A stretch of DNA of 64,000 nucleotides from Crocinitomicaceae bacterium (lineage in GTDB: Bacteria > Bacteroidota > Bacteroidia > Flavobacteriales_G > Salibacteraceae), in contig PAME01000014.1 of assembly GCA_002707155.1 (NCBI GenBank), positions 124,001 through 188,000 on the forward strand, given 5' to 3'. Positions 25,182-32,941 of the stretch are shown piece after piece; the stretch's first letter is position 1; every line of letters begins with the position of its first letter. Both the position numbers and the translations under genes were made by a program. The notes beneath the pieces are model-generated. The model was not told the DNA's origin. It saw nothing but the letters and a program-made list of their open reading frames with translations, and searched no databases.

Positions 25182-25580
25182 ATGATAATAGGAACGGCGA
25201 GTTTATTACTCGCCGTTTGTTTTGGTGCAATGGGAGCACATGCATTGAAACCGATATTATCTGCAGAGCAATTACAAAGCTTTGAAACAGGAATCAGGTA
25301 TCAATTTATTCACGGTATAGTGATTTTATTTTTACCCACATTGAATAACTATTTCTCTGAAAAACACATAAAGCAAGCTTCGCTACTTTTTATATTGGGA
25401 ATATTGTTTTTTTCATTTTCAATTTACTTATTAAACCTTAGGGAGTTTCTAAATATGCCGGGTTTAAAACTATTAGGCCCTGTAACCCCTGTTGGTGGCT
25501 TGCTCTTTATTTCTGGTTGGCTATTCCTATTCATTCAATTGATTTTTGGAAGTAAAAACATTGATATTGAAAAGAACTAA
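25182..25580 (+). CDS. DUF423 (YgdD-like) membrane protein
   Basis: A 132-residue protein with four hydrophobic segments and the DUF423 hallmarks GTASLLLAVCFGAMGAHALKPILSAEQLQSFETGIRYQFIHGIVILFL and LKLLGPVTPVGGLLFISGWLFLF. ATG 25182 places the first helix a few residues from the N-terminus, as in the family. The upstream ATG at 25143 would overlap the DUF4476 gene by 23 nt and add 13 polar residues. The function of DUF423 is unknown. It is probably cotranscribed with DUF4476. Confidence 0.85.
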   Translation: MIIGTASLLLAVCFGAMGAHALKPILSAEQLQSFETGIRYQFIHGIVILFLPTLNNYFSEKHIKQASLLFILGILFFSFSIYLLNLREFLNMPGLKLLGPVTPVGGLLFISGWLFLFIQLIFGSKNIDIEKN

Positions 25581-25636
25581 TTGAGTTAATTTTCAACTAT
25601 GGAAAAGTTCAATTGTTAACAATCCGAATTAAGAAA

Positions 25637-25670
25637 TTGTTAAGTCAAATAATTAATAGCGTTACATTTG
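25637..25670 (+). promoter_or_regulatory. Bacteroidota-type promoter of pckA
   Basis: TTG at 25637-25639, a 23-nt spacer, and TACATTTG at 25663-25670, a perfect TAnnTTTG. The ATG follows 24 nt downstream. The spacer is at the long end of the accepted range. Confidence 0.65.
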
Positions 25671-25694
25671 CCGCTCAAATTCGTAAAAATTTAA

Positions 25695-27311
25695 ATGATG
25701 AACGAACAAGGACTGAGAGCAGATAATGCAACAGTTGAATCGTACGGTATTAAAAACGCTACCGCACATTGGAATTTAGACCCAATTGTTTTAAGTAAAC
25801 TATCAGTGGACGTAGGACAAGCTAAGGAAACGAGCACAGGTGCAATAACAGTCGATACAGGCGAATTTACAGGACGGTCCCCAAAGGACCGTTTTATCGT
25901 TAAGGACGCTATTACTGAAGATGCTATTTGGTGGGGAAATATCAACATTCCCTTCGACGCAGATGCTTTTGATAAGCTTTACGATAAGGTAACCAATTAC
26001 CTATCTGAAAAAGATGTTTATGTAAGAGATGCTATCGCTTGTGCTGATCCTGCGTACAAGATGAACCTGAGAGTAGTAAATGAATACCCTTGGTCAAACC
26101 TATTCGTCTACAACATGTTTATACGCCCAACTGAGGAAGAAGTAAAATCTTTTGACCCCGAATGGACTGTAATTAACGCTCCTGGTTTTATGGCTGACCC
26201 TGCTGTTGACGGGACTCGTCAATCAAACTTTGCTATTCTAAACTTTACAAAAAAGATTGCATTAATTGGTGGAACTGGATATACTGGAGAAATCAAAAAA
26301 GGAATTTTCTCTGCATTGAACTTCATTCTACCTCACCAAAAGAATACTTTGAGTATGCACTGCTCTGCTAATATTGGCAAAGATGGAGATACTGCAATTT
26401 TCTTTGGACTTTCAGGGACTGGTAAAACAACTTTATCTGCTGATCCAAATCGAAGATTAATTGGAGATGACGAGCACGGCTGGAGTGATGAGGACTCGGT
26501 TTTCAATTTCGAAGGGGGCTGCTACGCAAAAACAATTGACCTTACTGAAGAAAAGGAACCAGACATCTTTAGAGCTATTAAGCCAGGTGCTTTGTTAGAA
26601 AATGTTCGTTTTAAGCCAGGAACTAACGAAGTAGATTTTGAAGATACTTCAGTTACTGAAAACACAAGAGTTTCTTACCCAATTTATCATATAGACAACA
26701 TTGCTGAACCTTCAATTGGTCACAATCCAAAAAACATTTTCTTTTTGACATGTGATGCTTTTGGTGTTCTGCCTCCAATTTCTAAAATGACTCCAGGTCA
26801 AGCGGCTTATCATTTTATATCTGGATATACAGCTAAAGTTGCAGGAACTGAAGCTGGTATTACTGAGCCTGTAACTGCATTCTCTGCTTGTTTTGGAGCT
26901 CCATTTATGCCACTTCACCCAACTGCTTATGGCGAAATGTTGAGCCGTAAAATGGAAGAAAGTGGTGTAAATGTTTGGTTAGTAAATACAGGTTGGTCTG
27001 GTGGTGAATATGGTACTGGTGAAAGAATGAGTCTTAAAATTACTCGTGCTTTAATTACCGCTGCTTTAGAAGGTGATTTGGAAAATGTAAATTACGAAAC
27101 GCACGAAATTTTCGGACTGAATTACCCTACAGAATGTGAGGGAGTTCCTAGCGATTTGCTTTCTCCAAGAAACACATGGACGGATAAAGCTGCCTATGAT
27201 AAAAAAGCAAATGAATTGGCTACTAAGTTTAATAACAACTTCAAGCAATTTGCTGATAATGCAAACGATGAAATTTTAGCTGCTTCTCCTATTTGCACTG
27301 AGAACGCTTAA
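25695..27311 (+). CDS. pckA: Phosphoenolpyruvate carboxykinase (ATP)
   Basis: PckA converts oxaloacetate and ATP to PEP, CO2 and ADP, the first step of gluconeogenesis. The 538-residue protein has the expected size and motifs: TGEFTGRSPKDRFIV (substrate), IGGTGYTGEIKKGIF, HCSANIGKDGDTAIFFGLSGTGKTTLSADPNRRLIGDDEHGW (P-loop GLSGTGKTTLS and the metal-binding IGDDEHGW), RVSYPIYHIDNI, GGEYGTGERMSLKITRALI. It begins MMNEQGLRADNA (two ATG codons in tandem; the first is used here). It stands alone, with its own promoter upstream and a terminator downstream, and serves growth on acids such as those released from phenylacetate. Confidence 0.98.
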   Translation: MMNEQGLRADNATVESYGIKNATAHWNLDPIVLSKLSVDVGQAKETSTGAITVDTGEFTGRSPKDRFIVKDAITEDAIWWGNINIPFDADAFDKLYDKVTNYLSEKDVYVRDAIACADPAYKMNLRVVNEYPWSNLFVYNMFIRPTEEEVKSFDPEWTVINAPGFMADPAVDGTRQSNFAILNFTKKIALIGGTGYTGEIKKGIFSALNFILPHQKNTLSMHCSANIGKDGDTAIFFGLSGTGKTTLSADPNRRLIGDDEHGWSDEDSVFNFEGGCYAKTIDLTEEKEPDIFRAIKPGALLENVRFKPGTNEVDFEDTSVTENTRVSYPIYHIDNIAEPSIGHNPKNIFFLTCDAFGVLPPISKMTPGQAAYHFISGYTAKVAGTEAGITEPVTAFSACFGAPFMPLHPTAYGEMLSRKMEESGVNVWLVNTGWSGGEYGTGERMSLKITRALITAALEGDLENVNYETHEIFGLNYPTECEGVPSDLLSPRNTWTDKAAYDKKANELATKFNNNFKQFADNANDEILAASPICTENA

Positions 27312-27331
27312 TTAGTCTTTCATAATATTTT

Positions 27332-27367
27332 AAAAACTCCTATCCCGAAATTGATGGGAGTTTTTTT
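27332..27367 (+). terminator. Rho-independent terminator of pckA
   Basis: AAAAACTCCTATC (27332-27344) pairs with GATGGGAGTTTTT (starting at 27353) around an 8-nt loop, with one G-U pair, and runs into seven T. Confidence 0.88.
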
Positions 27368-27409
27368 GCTCCTTACTTTCTGTTTAAAATTAAAATTTAC
27401 CTTCGTTTC

Positions 27410-28105
27410 ATGCACAAGATATACGCACAACTTCCCTCTTCTGGCTCACTTATTCTTTCAGAAGAAGAATCAAAACACTTGTGCAAAGTGATGAGGAAAA
27501 CCGTCGGAGATAGAGTGCTAATTCTGGACGGAAAAGGAAAAAAAGCAACTGCAAAAATTTCTATTGCACATGCAAAAAAAGCTGAAGTCTCGATTCTTGA
27601 AATTGAAACTACCGGACGTCGCAGTTCAATTGAACTAAATATTGCCATTGCTCCCACCAAGAACCTAAACCGCATTGAATATTTCGTTGAAAAGGCGACT
27701 GAAATCGGAATTGATTTTATTCAGCCCATCCTATGTGTGCAAAGCGAACGTAAAGTCTTAAAAACCGATCGATTAGAGAAAATAGCCATAGCTGCTATGA
27801 AACAATCGGGTCAGGTTTTTCTGCCAAAAATTGCAGAATTGCTTCCAGTGATGGAATTTGTAAAAAACAACCCAAATGGACTCATTGCCTATTGCCCAGA
27901 CCACCTAACTAATCCCCAGCTATTAAATGAAGTTAAGAATCGGGACTCTATTGCGATTCTAATTGGTCCTGAAGGAGATTTCACTCAAGAAGAAGTTAAC
28001 TTCGCCCTTGAAAATGGCTACAAAACAGTGAGTTTAGGGAAATCGATTCTTCGCACCGAAACCGCTGGAGTTTATGCCACCACTTTAATTAGCACATTGG
28101 ATTGA
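27410..28105 (+). CDS. rsmE: 16S rRNA m3U1498 methyltransferase RsmE
   Basis: A 231-residue SPOUT-class methyltransferase that methylates U1498 of 16S rRNA. It has an N-terminal PUA-like region (SLILSEEESKHLCKVMRKTVGDRVLILDGKGKKATAKI). The knotted SAM-binding C-terminus follows: LNIAIAPTKNLNRIEYFVEKATEIGIDFIQPILCVQSER, AIAAMKQSGQVFLPKI, ILIGPEGDFTQEEVNFALENGYKTVSLGKSILRTETAGVYA. The start codon lies only 4 nt after a TACCTTCG sequence that resembles a -7 element (27398-27405). The stop overlaps the TTG start of the DUF4159 gene by 4 nt, so the two are coupled. Confidence 0.94.
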   Translation: MHKIYAQLPSSGSLILSEEESKHLCKVMRKTVGDRVLILDGKGKKATAKISIAHAKKAEVSILEIETTGRRSSIELNIAIAPTKNLNRIEYFVEKATEIGIDFIQPILCVQSERKVLKTDRLEKIAIAAMKQSGQVFLPKIAELLPVMEFVKNNPNGLIAYCPDHLTNPQLLNEVKNRDSIAILIGPEGDFTQEEVNFALENGYKTVSLGKSILRTETAGVYATTLISTLD

Positions 28106-28764
28106 AACAACTACTTGCACTATTTCTAGTTTTATTTACTCTGGGTCTTCAAGCTCAGCAAACTCAGCTTGCGCTTTTAAAATATAACGGCGGTGGTGAT
28201 TGGTATGCAAATCTAGAGACTTCATTACCTAACCTAATTAAGTATTGTAATACAGAGTTAAACACGGATTTAGGCTCTGAACAAGTCGTTGTAGAAGTCG
28301 GTAGTCCTGAATTATTCAACTTTCCTTTTGTTCACCTTACCGGTCATGGAAACGTAATTTTTAACGACACTGAAATTGAAAACCTGAGAAAGTATATGCT
28401 CGGTGGTGGGTTCTTACACATTGACGATAACTATGGTTTAGACAAATTTATTCGCCCTCAAATGAAACGCGTTTTTCCAGAATTGGAGTTTATTGAATTG
28501 CCATATAACCATCCTATCTATCACCAAAAATTTGATTTCAATACGGGGCTTCCTAAAATTCACGAACACGATAACGGTTATCCAAAAGGATACGGTCTTA
28601 TTTACAAAGGTCGCCTGATTTGCTTCTACTCTTTCGAGTGCGATTTAGGCGATGGCTGGGAAGATCAAATGGTGCACAACGATCCCCAAAACAAACGTAT
28701 TCAGGCACTGCAAATGGGAGCGAATATGATTGAGTATGTTTTTAAGGGTGAGGGGTTGGAGTGA
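28102..28764 (+). CDS. Exported DUF4159 protein (TTG start overlapping the rsmE stop)
   Basis: A 220-residue protein with signal peptide MKQLLALFLVLFTLGLQAQ. The start codon is TTG in the TTGA overlap with the rsmE TGA. No in-frame ATG preserves the signal peptide, so the TTG is well supported. The rest matches DUF4159: LALLKYNGGGDWYANLETSLPNLIKYCN, FVHLTGHGNVIFNDTEIENLRKYMLGGGFLHIDDNYGLDKFIRPQMKRVFPELEF, ending in PKGYGLIYKGRLICFYSFECDLGDGWED. DUF4159 resembles the glutamine-amidotransferase-like fold linked to MoxR/BatA systems in other bacteria, but its activity is unknown. Confidence 0.85.
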   Translation: MKQLLALFLVLFTLGLQAQQTQLALLKYNGGGDWYANLETSLPNLIKYCNTELNTDLGSEQVVVEVGSPELFNFPFVHLTGHGNVIFNDTEIENLRKYMLGGGFLHIDDNYGLDKFIRPQMKRVFPELEFIELPYNHPIYHQKFDFNTGLPKIHEHDNGYPKGYGLIYKGRLICFYSFECDLGDGWEDQMVHNDPQNKRIQALQMGANMIEYVFKGEGLE

Positions 28765-28791
28765 ATTAAACACCTAAACTATTTATTCTAT

Positions 28792-28864
28792 GTCATGCTG
28801 AATTTATTTCAGCATCTCACTTAATAAATTGTATGCAGAGATTCTGAAATAAATTCAGAATGAC
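28792..28864. repeat. 27-bp imperfect inverted repeat (GTCATGCTGAATT... / ...AATTCAGAATGAC)
   Basis: Arms 28792-28818 and 28838-28864 are reverse complements with two mismatches and a 19-nt interior. The element ends in GTCAT...ATGAC, as does the cluster at 22435-22633. It lies between DUF4159 (plus) and hutH (minus), so it sits where two transcripts converge. Similar palindromes occur widely in Flavobacteriia in my recollection; not checked. Confidence 0.8.
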
Positions 28865-28930
28865 CTGATGGCACATACCAAATTTAATTCTGTTTATCAG
28901 ATAAACTAGCCAATAATTACAATTCCAAAT

Positions 28931-30409
28931 CTACCTCAACACAAACAATTCCGCCTCTCGCATCAAGTCACTCAGCACTCTATCTGCTTCAACAAAAGGA
29001 ACTACTTTTCTAAATTCAGCAACGTATTCTTCTACTCTAACTGAAGATTTTAATGGTCTTCTGAATTCCAATGCCTGAGCACCGTTCATTAATTCAATTC
29101 CTAAAACACGTTGTAAATTCTTAACCACTTTGTAGCATTTGGTAGCTGAATTTGCCCCCATACTTACATGATCCTCTTGCCCGTTGCTACTATCAATGGT
29201 GTCTACAGAAGATGGTACACAAAGCTGCTTATTTTGACTAACAATACTTGCCGCAGTGTATTGAGGAATCATAAAGCCTGAATGTAAACCCGGTTTTGAA
29301 ACCGAATATGCTGGTAATCCTCTATCGCCTGAAATCAATTTATAGGTTCTTCTTTCAGAAATGGAAGCCAATTCTGCACACGCAATTGCGAGCATATCAG
29401 AAGCTAACGCCAAAGGCTGTCCATGGAAATTTCCTCCAGAAATAATTTTGTCTTTTTCAGGAAAAATTGTTGGATTATCCGTAACCGCATTTATTTCGTT
29501 TTCAATTATTTTTTCGATGTGCTTCAAGGTATCCTTTGATGCACCATGCACTTGCGGAATACAACGAAATGAGTAGGGATCTTGCACATGTTCTTTTTCC
29601 TGCTTCGCAATTTCACTACCCATCAAAAATTGACGCACATTTTTTGCGGTTTTTAATTGACCGGTGTGATTTCTAATAATGTGCAAATCCTCATCAAAAG
29701 GCTCTACTCTGCCATCAAAAGCTTCTAATGAAAGGGTGGCAATTAGGTCTGCTCGATTACTCAATTTTTTGGCATTTACAAAATTGTAAACTCCATAAGC
29801 ACTCATAAATTGAGTACCATTTAATAAGGCTATACCTTCTTTGCTTTGCAATTCAATCGGGTCCCAGCCAAACTCCTCCATTACTTCAGAAGCATGCATT
29901 CTTCTTCCTTGGTAATTCACTTCTCCTAATCCCAAAAGCGGCAAAGACATATGAGCCAAAGGAGCTAAATCGCCAGAAGCCCCTAAAGAACCTTGTTGAT
30001 AAACCACTGGTAAAATATCATTATTGTAAAAATCCAATAGTCGATGAACGGTTGCTAATTGCACTCCTGAGTGTCCATAACTCAAACCTTGAATTTTAAG
30101 CAACAACATCAGTTTTACAATCAATTGAGGAACTTCAGAACCCATTCCACAAGCATGTGACATGATTAGATTTTTTTGCAGTACTTCTAAATCTTCACTT
30201 GAAATTGAAGTGTTGCATAAGGAGCCAAATCCAGTGTTAATACCGTAAATAGGCTCTTTTGAAGTCTTTATTTTTTGATCCAAATATTCTCGGCAAATCT
30301 TTATGCGCTCAACTGCTCCATCGCTTAACTCGATGTAAGCTTTAGTTTCAATGATTTCTTCAATTACTTCTAACGTTAGGCGGTAACCTGAAATATTATA
30401 CACTTCCAT
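28931..30409 (-). CDS. hutH: Histidine ammonia-lyase
   Basis: A 492-residue MIO-type lyase that converts histidine to urocanate and ammonia. The Ala-Ser-Gly that forms the MIO cofactor is in QQGSLGASGDLAPLAH (ASG near residues 144-146). GINTGFGSLCNTSI, GNFHGQPLALASDML and QYTAASIVSQNKQL...DSSNGQEDHVSMGANSATK match HAL. The substrate-selecting position reads SH (NLIMSHACG), as in HAL; tyrosine lyases have HL. No other hut gene is adjacent, so an orphan role (for example precursor supply or nitrogen use) is possible. The start MEVYNISGYRLTLEVIEEI is ordinary for Bacteroidota homologues. Confidence 0.9.
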   Translation of the reverse strand: MEVYNISGYRLTLEVIEEIIETKAYIELSDGAVERIKICREYLDQKIKTSKEPIYGINTGFGSLCNTSISSEDLEVLQKNLIMSHACGMGSEVPQLIVKLMLLLKIQGLSYGHSGVQLATVHRLLDFYNNDILPVVYQQGSLGASGDLAPLAHMSLPLLGLGEVNYQGRRMHASEVMEEFGWDPIELQSKEGIALLNGTQFMSAYGVYNFVNAKKLSNRADLIATLSLEAFDGRVEPFDEDLHIIRNHTGQLKTAKNVRQFLMGSEIAKQEKEHVQDPYSFRCIPQVHGASKDTLKHIEKIIENEINAVTDNPTIFPEKDKIISGGNFHGQPLALASDMLAIACAELASISERRTYKLISGDRGLPAYSVSKPGLHSGFMIPQYTAASIVSQNKQLCVPSSVDTIDSSNGQEDHVSMGANSATKCYKVVKNLQRVLGIELMNGAQALEFRRPLKSSVRVEEYVAEFRKVVPFVEADRVLSDLMREAELFVLR

Positions 30410-30452
30410 TGTATTAGTTTAAGTTTTAATCTTTAGCAGAATAAATATGCAA

Positions 30453-30480
30453 CGTGATTCCCGCCTGCTCGGGAATGACG
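30453..30480. repeat. Short palindromic repeat (CGTgATTCCCG...CGGGAATgACG)
   Basis: Arms 30453-30463 and 30470-30480 pair with one mismatch around a 6-nt loop, in the short gap between hisS and hutH. This GATTCCCG-type palindrome is a common Flavobacteriia intergenic repeat in my experience; it may also end the hisS transcript. Confidence 0.6.
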
Positions 30481-30518
30481 AAGAAGATAAAAAAAGGTCT
30501 TTTTAGTTTTTCATTATT

Positions 30519-31973
30519 CTACGAAAGAATTTCAATTAATTTCACTATCGACATAGCATTTTGATCGCCTGTCTCCATATTTTTTACGGTGGGTTGTTGT
30601 GCTTCAATTTCTCGATCGCCTACTAAAAGGACATAAGGAATCGATTTATCGTTGGCGTATTTCATTTGTTTTTTCATTTTGGCCGCATCTGGGTAAACCT
30701 CTGTTCGAATCCCAGCCGCTCTTAATTTTTTTGCCCACAACTGGCATTGTGCAGCTTCCTTTTCTCCAAAATTCACGAACATCACCTGAGCACTCAATCC
30801 AACTTGAGCAGGAAATAAATCTTTATCCAACAACAAGTCATAAATACGATCTGCACCAAAGGACACGCCTACTCCCGAAACATCTTTTAATCCAAAGATT
30901 CCGGTTAGATCATCGTAGCGACCACCACCACAAATACTGGAAGGAAAATCGGGGTGTGTGACTTCGAAAATTGCACCGGTGTAATAGTTCAACCCTCTCG
31001 CCAATGTTGGATCGAATTCGCAAATCGAAACGTCTAATTTTTCAGCAGAATCGAGCACTGTTTTCAATTCTTCAATTCCTTTTAGCCCCACTTCAGAAGT
31101 AGCAACAAAATTGGATACAGACTCCAATGAAACGTTTTCGAACAAGACGCCCAATTTAGAAATCGCTTCCACACCAATTCCTTTAGAAGCTAGTTCTGCC
31201 TCAACTTTTTCACGACCAATTTTATCCAGTTTGTCTAAAGCGACTGTTATGTCAATGAGCTTATCGGGTTCGCCAATTACCTCTGAAATGCCTTGTAAAA
31301 TTTTTCGGTTGTTGATTTTTATGGACACATCCGGCAAGCCCAATTTTGTGAACACATCCGCAATGATTTGTGTGAGCTCCACCTCGTTCAATAAAGAGTT
31401 TGAACCAATCATATCTACATCGCATTGATAGAACTCTCGGTAACGCCCTTTTTGCGGACGGTCGGCTCTCCACACAGGCTGAATTTGGTAGCGTTTGAAT
31501 GGAAAGCTCAATTCGTTTTGGTGTTGCACCACAAATCGTGCAAAGGGAACCGTAAGGTCGTAGCGCAGGGCTTTTTCGGATATTGCATAATTAAACTTAT
31601 TCAAGGCAACATCATAATTTGCAACGTCTACCCTTTCAACTTCACTTTGTATTAAATCCATCAAAAAGACATTAGTCTTCTTTCCTTTTACTGAGTTTAT
31701 TCTGCTTAAAGCTTTTATAGACCTTTCTTTATCAAATGGATATTTCTCTGGATAGTTACCCGAATTTAAAATCTTAAAAATTAAACGATCTCCTTCCTCA
31801 CCATATTTCCCCATAAGGGTTTCGGTGAGTTCCATAGCAGGTGTTTCAATGGGTGCAAAACCGTAGGTATCGAATACTCCTCGAATGGTATCGAAAATAT
31901 AATTCCTTCGAGCAGCTTGCTGCGGTAAAAAATCTCTTGTTCCTTTTGGTGTGTTTAAAGCAACCTTTGCCAT
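30519..31973 (-). CDS. hisS: Histidine--tRNA ligase
   Basis: Charges tRNA-His in the cytoplasm. Starting at ATG 31973 the protein is 484 residues ([49 protein letters not shown]). The longer frame adds 19 residues that fit no homologue and would run over the promoter. Class II motif 2 is [30 protein letters not shown] and motif 3 [14 protein letters not shown]...[15 protein letters not shown]. The histidine-binding [14 protein letters not shown] is present and the C-terminal anticodon-binding domain ends in [13 protein letters not shown]. At 484 residues it is longer than E. coli HisS (424), as usual in Bacteroidota. Confidence 0.96.
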   Translation of the reverse strand: MAKVALNTPKGTRDFLPQQAARRNYIFDTIRGVFDTYGFAPIETPAMELTETLMGKYGEEGDRLIFKILNSGNYPEKYPFDKERSIKALSRINSVKGKKTNVFLMDLIQSEVERVDVANYDVALNKFNYAISEKALRYDLTVPFARFVVQHQNELSFPFKRYQIQPVWRADRPQKGRYREFYQCDVDMIGSNSLLNEVELTQIIADVFTKLGLPDVSIKINNRKILQGISEVIGEPDKLIDITVALDKLDKIGREKVEAELASKGIGVEAISKLGVLFENVSLESVSNFVATSEVGLKGIEELKTVLDSAEKLDVSICEFDPTLARGLNYYTGAIFEVTHPDFPSSICGGGRYDDLTGIFGLKDVSGVGVSFGADRIYDLLLDKDLFPAQVGLSAQVMFVNFGEKEAAQCQLWAKKLRAAGIRTEVYPDAAKMKKQMKYANDKSIPYVLLVGDREIEAQQPTVKNMETGDQNAMSIVKLIEILS

Positions 31974-31999
31974 TGTTCTTTCGTTTTTTGAGCGGTGTG

Positions 32000-32030
32000 C
32001 GAAGTTAGCATATCCGCGTTGGTGTTGCAA
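32000..32030 (-). promoter_or_regulatory. Candidate promoter of hisS
   Basis: On the minus strand TTG (plus CAA at 32028-32030), a 20-nt spacer, then TAACTTCG (plus CGAAGTTA at 32000-32007), one base off TAnnTTTG. It ends 26 nt before the hisS ATG at 31973. Confidence 0.6.
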
Positions 32031-32034
32031 CGTG

Positions 32035-32173
32035 TTCTCGATACATTTTTAAAATGAGTCAATTATCATTGCCCCCTTTTAAAAACACTCGAACTGACAT
32101 ACAGATTATAATTGAGAATTCAATACAACTATGTCACTTCGAGTGATTCGACGTAGGAGAATTGTATCGAGAA
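32035..32173. repeat. Nested inverted-repeat element between hisS and the DUF1801 gene
   Basis: The region 31974-32395 holds no gene. Outer arms TTCTCGATACA (32035-32045) and TGTATCGAGAA (32163-32173) are a perfect 11-bp inverted repeat. Inner arms 32086-32101 and 32130-32145 (CACTCGAACTGACATA and its complement) match in 15 of 16 positions, with a 28-nt interior. The words TCTCGATAC and GTCACTTCGAGTG are, from memory, typical of an interspersed Flavobacteriia repeat. The rest of the gap holds the hisS promoter and the attC-like palindrome at 32274-32313. Confidence 0.75.
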
Positions 32174-32273
32174 GCCTTGATAATTTGGTTGAATTAAGCC
32201 TAAGAAATTTCAGTAGTACCACGGATAGACTTTGCGAAAAGGTTGTTTTACCTTTATCATCTAAAAATATAAA

Positions 32274-32313
32274 TGGCTAATAACACTTGTGTTAATAGCC
32301 AAACGTTAGCGGT
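32274..32313. repeat. Palindrome plus GTTAGCGGT boundary on the left of the DUF1801 gene
   Basis: TGGCTAATAACAC (32274-32286) and GTGTTAATAGCCA (32289-32301) pair as a 13-bp stem with one A:A mismatch. GTTAGCGGT follows at 32305-32313. That 9-mer is the exact reverse complement of ACCGCTAAC (32861-32869) on the other side of the DUF1801 gene. See the findings. Confidence 0.6.
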
Positions 32314-32395
32314 CATTACAGACTATTATCACATGACAAATTATTGGGCATAACAACTAAACTTAACGACAGAAAACAACGAAAATCAATAAGAA

Positions 32396-32851
32396 ATGAA
32401 AGCAACCGGAAAAACAGTATTGGAAATTCTTACCAGCCTTCCTGAAGACCGCACAGAACCTTTTAACAAACTACATGATGTCATTGTAAAAAACCTGCCC
32501 AAAGGTTTTGAACCCGCCATTAGTTATGGTGGATTGGGTTATGTTGTTCCACATTCACTTTATCCAGGGGGTTACCATTGTAAGCCAAGCGAACCTCTTC
32601 CATTTTCAGGAATTGCTTCTCAAAAACATTCTATTAATTTTTACCATATGGGTATATATTCAGATCCCAAATTATTAAAATGGTTTTTAGCTGAATATCC
32701 CAAGCACAGTAAGCAAAAACTTGACATGGGAAAAAGTTGTGTCCGTTTTAAGAAGTTGGATGAGATACCTTATAAACTCATTGGTGAATTAATGAAAAAA
32801 ATGAGTGCGAAAGAATGGATAAATATTTATGAAACGAACATAAAAAAATAA
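32396..32851 (+). CDS. DUF1801 domain protein (YdhG-like) in a cassette-like setting
   Basis: A 151-residue soluble protein of the DUF1801 family. Its pattern covers SLPEDRTEPFNKLHDVIVKNLPKGFEPAISYGGLGYVVPHSLYPGGYHCKPSEPLPFSGIASQKHSINFYHMGIYSDPKLLKWFLAEYPKHSKQKLDMGKSCVRFKKLDEIPYKLIGELM. The fold resembles an actin-like/SRPBCC-type small domain; no catalytic function is established. The gene is oriented opposite to hisS and ettA on either side. Its stop lies 9 nt before an inverted boundary repeat and its start 82 nt after the matching one, a layout like a single-gene mobile cassette. Expression could come from readthrough, as no TAnnTTTG promoter is evident. Confidence 0.85.
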   Translation: MKATGKTVLEILTSLPEDRTEPFNKLHDVIVKNLPKGFEPAISYGGLGYVVPHSLYPGGYHCKPSEPLPFSGIASQKHSINFYHMGIYSDPKLLKWFLAEYPKHSKQKLDMGKSCVRFKKLDEIPYKLIGELMKKMSAKEWINIYETNIKK

Positions 32852-32860
32852 AAACAACGA

Positions 32861-32927
32861 ACCGCTAACAAGGTGTATAGTGCATACCCTACGGGATACG
32901 CACCATACACAAACACGGTAGCCTAAC
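32861..32927. repeat. attC-like hairpin on the right of the DUF1801 gene
   Basis: ACCGCTAAC (32861-32869) is followed by a hairpin. GTGTATAGTGCATACCC (32873-32889) pairs with GGGATACGCACCATACAC (32893-32910): 15 of 17 positions pair if one A (32896) is left bulged out. A GCCTAACGC word closes the region (32921-32929), 13 nt before the ettA stop. The bulged stem flanked by short core-like words is reminiscent of integron attC sites, but the core words do not fit the GTTRRRY consensus exactly. Confidence 0.5.
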
Positions 32928-32941
32928 GCATCAATCCACTC

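Noticed and set aside
32861-32930. Classical integron attC site
   Set aside because: Core words (CGCTAAC, GCCTAACGC) do not fit RYYYAAC...GTTRRRY in the right orientation at both ends and no intI is present; kept only as attC-like.
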